From Adiantum capillus-veneris (taxonomy: Eukaryota; Streptophyta; Polypodiopsida; Polypodiales; Pteridaceae), in assembly GCA_014529385.2 (NCBI GenBank), contig CM043964.1, positions 6,231,997 through 6,295,996 on the forward strand: 64,000 nt of DNA. The letters are read 5' to 3'. Below the pieces are notes generated by a model that saw only the letters and a program-made list of their open reading frames with translations, made no database searches and had not been told where the DNA came from. Positions 58,099-64,000 of this stretch are shown piece by piece; the first letter of the stretch is position 1, and each line of letters starts with the position of its first letter. The translations under genes and the position numbers were made by a program.

Positions 58099-58171
58099 GT
58101 GAATTGTTTTGAAGTGGTTATTTGGTGTTGTTGTGATTGATTCTTAACTTGGAGTGTCCAAGTCTATTACA
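58099..58171 (+). repeat. Gypsy-4 3' LTR remnant (73 bp)
   Basis: GTGAATTGTTTTGAAGTGG...TCTATTACA matches 54017-54089 with about six differences. Everything upstream of it in the LTR is deleted. Confidence 0.9.
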
Positions 58172-60465
58172 CTGATTCCGTCAGGAGCTTCAGCGTTGCC
58201 TTGTGGGAGGAGAGATTGATATCCTTATGCTACACGAGCATCATCTGTGTGAGAGCCGCATTAGACGTTGTGGTCAGCTCTTGCGTGGACGATATGATAC
58301 TTTTTGGTCAGTTGCTTTTGGACCTAGAGGCATCCAGGGTGGCGTATGTACGACTATTGCCGATTCTTTGCAGCATGCCATTGTGGGCAGAGGGATTATT
58401 GTGCCAGACAGGGCTTCGTGGATCACTATCCAGGTTCAGGGTTGCCTTGTGGACTTCCTGAACATATATGCGCCCAATGTGGCGACTGCACGAGTAGAGT
58501 TTTGGTCACAGATTGTTGAGTCTCTGCCGCAGGTAGAACAGTGGTGCATAGGGGGTGACTTCAACATGTTGGAGGATCCTTTTGACAGGATTGGTGGTAG
58601 CCATGCTACAGTGCACGGAGTTGAGCTGGCACCTTGGGAGAGGTTTTGTATGACTCTGAGGGTCTCGGATGTGTGGCAGCACTCTGGTTTTGTGAAGCCA
58701 CCAGACAGCCTGGCCTTCTCTCGTTCGGACCGCAGAGTGGGAGGAGTGAATCTATCGCGGATAGATCGCTTCTACACTAGTGACCATTTCAGTGACTTGG
58801 TTGGGACAGTTGGCATCCTGGCAGGGACATCCTTCTCGGACCATGCACCAGTGATCCTCACAGTGGCAGACAGACAGAGGAGGGGGAGCACGATGCTACG
58901 CATCCCTGAGAGGGTCTTGTTGGACTCTGCACTCAAAGAGCGAGTAGAGGCTATCTGGACAGAGAGCTTGGATATGCAGGATTCTCCTGCGGACAGAATG
59001 GCCTCAAGACTAGCTGAGATTAGTCGTTTCTTTCTCCAGGAGTCTTTGGCTCGCTTGGCTGCAGCGAGAGAGGAGGAGCAGCGTCTTAGAGGGGGCGTTG
59101 CTTCCTTGGAGAGGATGCAGGAGCAGCATCCAAACAATCCTTGGTTTGAGGAGCATTTATAACAGGCTCGCCAGGAGCATGTTAGCACAGAGGAGCGGCG
59201 CCATGAGTTTGCTTTCCATTGACAGGCATCTCAGTGGACACAGGTGGGTGACAGAGTGATTGGTGCTTTCTTCGAGGCAGTGGGACCTCGGCATGCGCAT
59301 GCCAAGGTCAGTCAATTGAGGAGGCCCGATGGGTCAGCTGCTTCTGAGCCAAAGGACATGCGTGCAGTTGCTATAGACTTTTATCATGAGTTATTGTCAG
59401 CAGAGCCTCAGTCAGAGCGTCAGGATGCATGTAGGGAGCAGGTGTGGGCACAGATGCCTTGCCTTGTGATTGAGGAGATGCGTCAGAGGCTTGAGCTGCC
59501 AGTTCATCTTGAGGAGTTGCACACGGCTCTTAGTGCACTCCCCCGTGGTAGCTGTCTAGGTGAGGATGGCTTGACTCCCAGTTTTTTCTTGTAGTAGTGG
59601 GACTTGCTTGGCCCAGATCTTTGTAGTGCTTTCCAGTACATCTTGCACACAGGAGAGATGCCTGACAGCTTGAGTGAGGGTCTGATCTACCTCATTCCCA
59701 AGGAGGGTGGCTCCTTGGATGAGATTCGACAGTGGCGCCCCATCACCATCCTCAACTCAGCCTACAAAATTCTTGCCAAGGCTCTGAGTTTGAGGATCCA
59801 ACCACTTCTAGAGAGCCTTATACATGGGACTCAGACACATTTTGTCAAGGAGCGCAGTATCCTTGACAACATCTTTACTTTTTGGGAGGCTTCTGCCTTA
59901 GCGCGGCTCTGTGGTGAGGATCTGGTGATTCTTCTTCTCGATTTTGAGAAGGCCTACGATAGAGTTGACTGGGAATTTTTGGAGGGAACTCTACGCAAGA
60001 TGGGCTTCTCAGATGCTTGGATCAGAGGGGTGTTAGCTTTATACAGACGGGTACTCTTGTCAGGAGGTAGAGGTGATCGTTTCGTGCTCACACATTCGGT
60101 CAGACGGGCTGCCCTCTTGCCCCCTTCCTCTTTCTGTTCTATGCTGAGGCGATGAGCAGGTTTTTGGTGTCGCAGTAGGTTGGTTTACGGGGCTTAGCAC
60201 TCCCTATTCGGGGGTATGAGCTACTGGACGTTGAGTTTGCTCACGACTCAGCCTTGTACTTGGATGGCCAGGAGGCCAACCTTCACAGGTGTGAGCGAGA
60301 CCTTTCGTTGTGCATCTGGTGCTCTGATCAACTGGAGAAAGACAATGGCTTTCTCGGTTGGTAGTGCTCCTGTGCCTGATTGGATGCCAGGTGAGGATTT
60401 CAAGTGGATTCCCTAGGGACTGCAATTCGGTACTTGGGCTGTCAGGTGTAGCAGGGCTACAGTGT
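58172..60465 (+). pseudogene. L1b ORF2: endonuclease and RT, 3'-truncated
   Basis: After RQELQRCLVGGEIDILMLHE the endonuclease runs on with WCIGGDFNMLEDPFDRIGG, VNLSRIDRFYTSDHFSD and TSFSDHAPVIL. The catalytic D, N, D and H are all visible. The linker includes RQRLRG-type Glu/Arg helices. After stops at 59161 and 59594, RT begins: GLIYLIPKEGGSLDEIRQWR, PITILNSAYKILAKALSLRI, LLLDFEKAYDRVDWEFLEGT. A frameshift is followed by LLDVEFAHDSALYL, where the FADD site reads FAHD. The sequence is lost after YLGCQV near 60455. The zf-RVT C-terminus is absent. Confidence 0.9.
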
Positions 60466-60948
60466 CACTTTCACAGGACATACAGTTAGTACAGTTGGTC
60501 TGGTCGTGTTCACACTGGACGGACTTTCTGGGCTGGACAGTGACACGTGGTGGCAGGATACGGACGGTGGTCTAGTGAACATCATGGCCAGGTCACCACC
60601 ACTCAGTTTCGGGATAGACTTAGATGGCTGACATTTATGAGCCGTTGGTGGCTCTTTATGGTTGTACATATGAGTAGTAGCGTTTTGGTCATTGATCATC
60701 TTCTTTTTACAATTGGTCCAGCGTCATCGTCGAGAGTCTAGAGTCTACACACATAGCACCTCTTCACTATCCCTTCACATTTGAGTCTCGACACCCCATT
60801 GTACCTGAGAGTCCTAGGCTCGAGCTGAGTGTGCTGCCTTGCTAGAGTCTGTATTAGTTCTTTGAGATAGTCGAGTCATTTGTTGTGGTCTGCTGTTGCT
60901 GTTGTGTCGCTGTGAGCTCAGTTGTTGTTTATCGTTTCTTGTTTCATC

Positions 60949-60990
60949 TGTTTTGAGTGAGATTGTCACTGTTTTGAGTGAGATTGTCAC
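60949..60990. repeat. 21-bp tandem duplication
   Basis: TGTTTTGAGTGAGATTGTCA plus C occurs twice without interruption and without mismatch. Confidence 0.95.
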
Positions 60991-61157
60991 GCACATTGCA
61001 CTGAGGAGAGCACAACACACTATCTACGCTACAGGTGCTCTCATTTTGGCGATCACGATGGGACCTCAACTGAAGTCTCACTCTCTGTGAGGTACAAATC
61101 TTGAAGCTAGTTGGGTTTATCTAGCTTCACCTACTTTGCCTTGCACTGTGTAGCTTG

Positions 61158-61245
61158 TTGGTCTAGTCCTTTCTCGCCCTAGTCCATTTGGTCTGGTCCT
61201 CTCTCGCCCTGGTCCAATTGGTCTGGTCTCTCTAGCTTGGTCCAA
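61158..61245. repeat. 30-bp tandem repeat, about three units
   Basis: Units open TTGGTCTAGTCC / TTGGTCTGGTCC / TTGGTCTGGTCT at 61158, 61188 and 61218. The first two share CTCGCCCTRGTCCA; the third is shorter. Related GGTCTAGTCCC words continue to about 61310. Confidence 0.85.
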
Positions 61246-61373
61246 TCAGTCCTTGTCCCTGGTCTAGTCCCTCCTCGTCCCCGGTCCATCCTGGGGTCTA
61301 GTAGAGTCTAGACCTGTCTTCAACCATTTACAGGTTTTCTTGCCCAAAGCGTGGTTGGATTGGTGGTCACTGC

Positions 61374-64000
61374 ATGACACATACAAGGCGGTCAGTCGAG
61401 CGTCAAAGCGCACTACTGAGCCCTCTGAAGTACTACAACAGAAGACGACCCTTGGTACCTAGTAGAAGTCCATCAATCTCATCACCCATACCTCCACATA
61501 CGACATCACCCAATCCTCCAACCGGTTCCACATCTTCCAGATCACCTTCTCTAGTAAAGCTCTCTCCTATCCTGCTACAGCAGGCTATTGAGCAACAGGC
61601 TCAGCAAGGGGCCATGGAGGCGTTGGCTAGTGTTTTGGCGAAGGTAAACATCAAGTTCCCTACCTTCGAAGGACTCTCTTCAGAAGATGCTGACGACCAT
61701 GCAAGGAGGTTTGTATCTCTCTGTAGGGGTCGAGGTCTTAACAGGGAAGATGCTTATTTGGTACTCTTTCCTTCCACCTTGGATGGCTTAGCAGACAAAT
61801 GGTATAGCCAGTTTGCAGAGAGCCATTTTGCAACCTGGGCAGCCTTAAGACAACAGTTCTGTGCAGCTTTTAGGCCAGGTGACTACCAGGAGAAGCTGTT
61901 GGATGAGTTGGCCAACATGTTGTTCCAGCCAGAGGAGACTTTTGCAGAGCTTATGACTAAGACCAAGTCTCTGGTTGCCAAGCTTCCCCACCAACCCTGT
62001 TAATTCATGGTTAAGAAGTGGGTGGAGAAGGCACTTCCCAAAACTTCTCAGCAAAAACTCCGAGAGAGTCTCTGACCCGATGCCACTCTGGAGGAGTTCA
62101 TCGCAGCTGCTACTAGGATAGAGGGGGCTACGAAGCTGTTCAACAAATCCCCTCACATAGAGACCCCCTCTGTGTTTTCGAAAAGTCTTGCTGATCCATT
62201 GACTTCTTTACATAAAGAACTTGAAGCCCTAAAACTACAACGTGCTCTTCAAGAGGAGAAAAATATCTCTCTTTGCCAGGAGAAACCCTAACATCTTGAG
62301 GCTTTGGATCAAATCAAGAGAAAGCTAGAAGAGCTTTGGTCTCAACAGGAGACTAAGGCTATGGTATGGTGCAGCTCGTGTCGCTCTCCAGGACATCCTC
62401 CACAGGATTGTCCCCTTGGGGCTTATTGCCACTTCTGCGAGAAGTCTGGGCATGAAGACAAGGATTGCTACTATATCAAGGGATTACGACAGATACAACA
62501 AAGTCTAGGTCCTTCTCTCCAACAAGGGCTAGCACCTGCATCAAACATGGTGTCACCCTATAGCCATGAGAACCCAATGCCAGCTCTGCTGACAACACCT
62601 CCTATGCAAGGTATGCACAACAACTTTACATCCCCAGCTTTTATCATGCTAGTACTCCTTCAGTTCCCCAAAGCTTCTATACGTCAGCATCTGGTCCCAT
62701 GCAGCAAGGGCCGAGACCACCTTGCCTCTCAAATAGGCCAATTTTGTGCTACAGGTGTGGGGAGTATGGACACTATCAGAGAAAATGTCCGTTACCAGAA
62801 GGGTCCCCTCCTTGCCGACATTGCCCTGAAGCTAAGGATCACTATAGTAAGGACTGCCCAAAACAACGAGCATCCACACTTGTAAGCACAAGCCAGAACC
62901 AGCAGGAGTTTACATTCGCAAAGCTTAATCTCATCACAGTAAGCACCATTCCACAGGCCCCGCCTTCCACTCTTGTAGTTGCCTCTTGAGATGGATTGAA
63001 GCAAGTGGAAGAGCCGGCTGGTGTGCTCACACGGGCATAGAGAGCTGCTCTTGGTCTCAGCCTCCCTGGCGGTCCAATTTTTTCATCTCCAGTCCCACAA
63101 ATGAGTCAAACTCCCTTAGTAGCTGACAAACCAGTAGGTAGTGCCAAGAGCCAACCTACCCCTTTTCTATCAGATATTGATGGTGCTTTCATGGAAGCAG
63201 TAGAGGACTTGCAAAAGATTAAGATACCAGAGCAAGATTTAATCAAAAGAGAGAAGCCTACAGTAGAGTCTATCTTGAAGAACACCTTTCAGCAAGTGTC
63301 ACTGTACGACATGCTTCGACTTGATACAAATTTTAGAAGTGACACCCTGTCCATCATCCAATCTCTGTACCCTGGTGCAAGGCCTAGTGGCGGGCACCTA
63401 CCTGTGCAGCCCTTGGAGTCCTACATGATTTCTTATCCAACTGCTCCTCTCACCGACTACAAAAGTCCTCATCTCACTGTGTCTATTCTTGGGCATAAAT
63501 TCTCAGGCGTCATCGTGGATGGTGGATCTGGGATCAATCTGATGCTAAAATTTACTATGTTGGCCTTGGGTCTGCAGCCTACCCGCCTTGCTCCATTCAC
63601 TGTTACACTGGCGGCCCAAAGGACAGTCTACCCTGTGGGCATAGTAGAGAAGGTGCCTCTGATGGTACAAGACTTCACATTTAGCTTCGATTTTGTGGTG
63701 GTCAGTCTTCCTCAGGTGGAGAGAGGATTCCCTTTGCTTATTGGTAGACCATGGTTGCAGCATACTAAAGCACTTCATGATTGGGGAAACAACGCCATGT
63801 GGATACATACTCCTAGCTCCCCTATGCAACCAATTCGGCTTGAAGGAGGGATGGATCCAGTGGTTCATCACAGCTCATTGTCAGTACAGTCCAACCCCGA
63901 CCCTGAGCAGCCCATCCCACCTAACGAGTCTGGCGAAGACCTGCTGCAGTGGTTGGAATCTACCACCTCGATGCCATGCTATGTGGTCTCTATTCAAAAC
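61374..64000 (+). pseudogene. Gypsy-5 gag and protease (partial, broken), Tat-like
   Basis: Gag starts MTHTRRSVERQSALLSPLKY. It has a Pro/Ser-rich leader and a gag core (PTFEGLSSEDADDHARRFVS, TLDGLADKWYSQF, PGDYQEKLLDELANMLFQPE). Stops at 62001, near 62074 and near 62289 interrupt one frame. Four zinc knuckles follow: CSSCRSPGHPPQDC, CHFCEKSGHEDKDC, CYRCGEYGHYQRKC and CRHCPEAKDHYSKDC. A frameshift lies near 62640. Two more stops come near 62987 and 63038. From about 63040 the frame is open to the window end, with an aspartic protease (GVIVDGGSGINLM, PLLIGRPWLQHTKAL). The DGG motif agrees with gypsy-3 and Tat elements. RT lies outside the window. Confidence 0.88.

Larger units (their letters stand above)
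53474..58171 (+). mobile_element. Gypsy-4: decayed Ty3/gypsy related to gypsy-1
   Basis: The plus-strand element has a 5' LTR (53474-54089), a tRNA-Met primer site, gag, protease remnants, RT, RNase H and the first part of integrase. The 3' side is deleted. Integrase coding breaks off after SKxAHFILVKKTV, and only the last about 73 bp of the 3' LTR remain (58099-58171). Many stops and frameshifts are present. It is inserted between the first codons of L1b ORF2 and the rest of its endonuclease. No clean target duplication is visible. Confidence 0.88.
60466..61373. other. Unassigned 0.9 kb with short tandem repeats; gypsy-5 leader side
   Basis: I found no coding frame with motifs. It lies between truncated L1b and the gypsy-5 gag start, so it probably includes the gypsy-5 5' LTR and leader. 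I cannot fix LTR borders or a primer site. It contains two tandem repeats listed separately and a possible dyad (CAGTGTCAC near 60460, GTGACAC near 60540). Confidence 0.4.

Noticed and set aside
53474-58176. Target duplication for gypsy-4 (TGAT near 53474 and 58173)
   Set aside because: The four matching bases overlap the presumed LTR start and give the wrong host frame, so I do not claim a duplication.

Overview
This window is eukaryotic nuclear DNA, almost certainly from a land plant with a large, repeat-rich genome. The evidence is plant-type L1 LINEs with a zf-RVT-like C-terminus, chromodomain Ty3/gypsy elements, a Tat-lineage gypsy element with two RNase H domains, a Ty1/copia 3' end, and tRNA-Met primer sites (TGGTATCAGAGC). 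A fern, lycophyte or other non-flowering lineage is possible, but the sequence alone cannot settle it. I found no confident host gene, tRNA, rRNA or CRISPR array. Apart from about 4 kb of unassigned sequence, everything is retrotransposon.

Layout. 1-704 is the 3' end of a copia element. It sits in a decayed, unidentified minus-strand ORF (705-2187). 2188-4780 has no recognisable gene but carries a reiterated 20-bp perfect palindrome. 4785-7516 is a 5'-truncated plus-strand L1 LINE. From about 41.6 kb down to 7.5 kb the minus strand is a head-to-tail train of LINE copies. In order along that strand they are copy K (near full length, 41.6-29.7 kb), C (29.6-17.5), D (17.5-16.3), a decayed L1 (16.2-13.9), J (13.9-10.7), E (10.6-8.85) and F (8.8-7.56). 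Most junctions are GA/CT microsatellites.

Two gypsy elements are nested in the train. Gypsy-1 (19569-28293, target duplication CTCGA) splits the reverse transcriptase gene of copy C. Gypsy-2 (33679-40223, target duplication GAGTA, internally deleted) splits ORF1 of copy K. From 41.7 to about 60.46 kb a plus-strand L1 (L1b) is itself split by an unassigned insertion (about 43.3-44.29 kb), by gypsy-3 (44553-53261, Tat lineage, one uninterrupted 1802-codon gag-pol, nearly identical LTRs) and by gypsy-4 (about 53474-58171, decayed). Virtual removal of gypsy-3 restores an open L1 ORF1 that ends in an ATGA overlap with ORF2. 61374-64000 is the gag-protease region of gypsy-5, which runs off the window.

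The region reads as layers of insertions. LINEs came first, gypsy-1 is older (about 18 LTR substitutions seen by eye), and gypsy-2 and gypsy-3 are recent (about 4-5 LTR differences each). Most copies are broken. Gypsy-3 is the only element whose proteins all look intact. LTR differences were counted by eye and are approximate.
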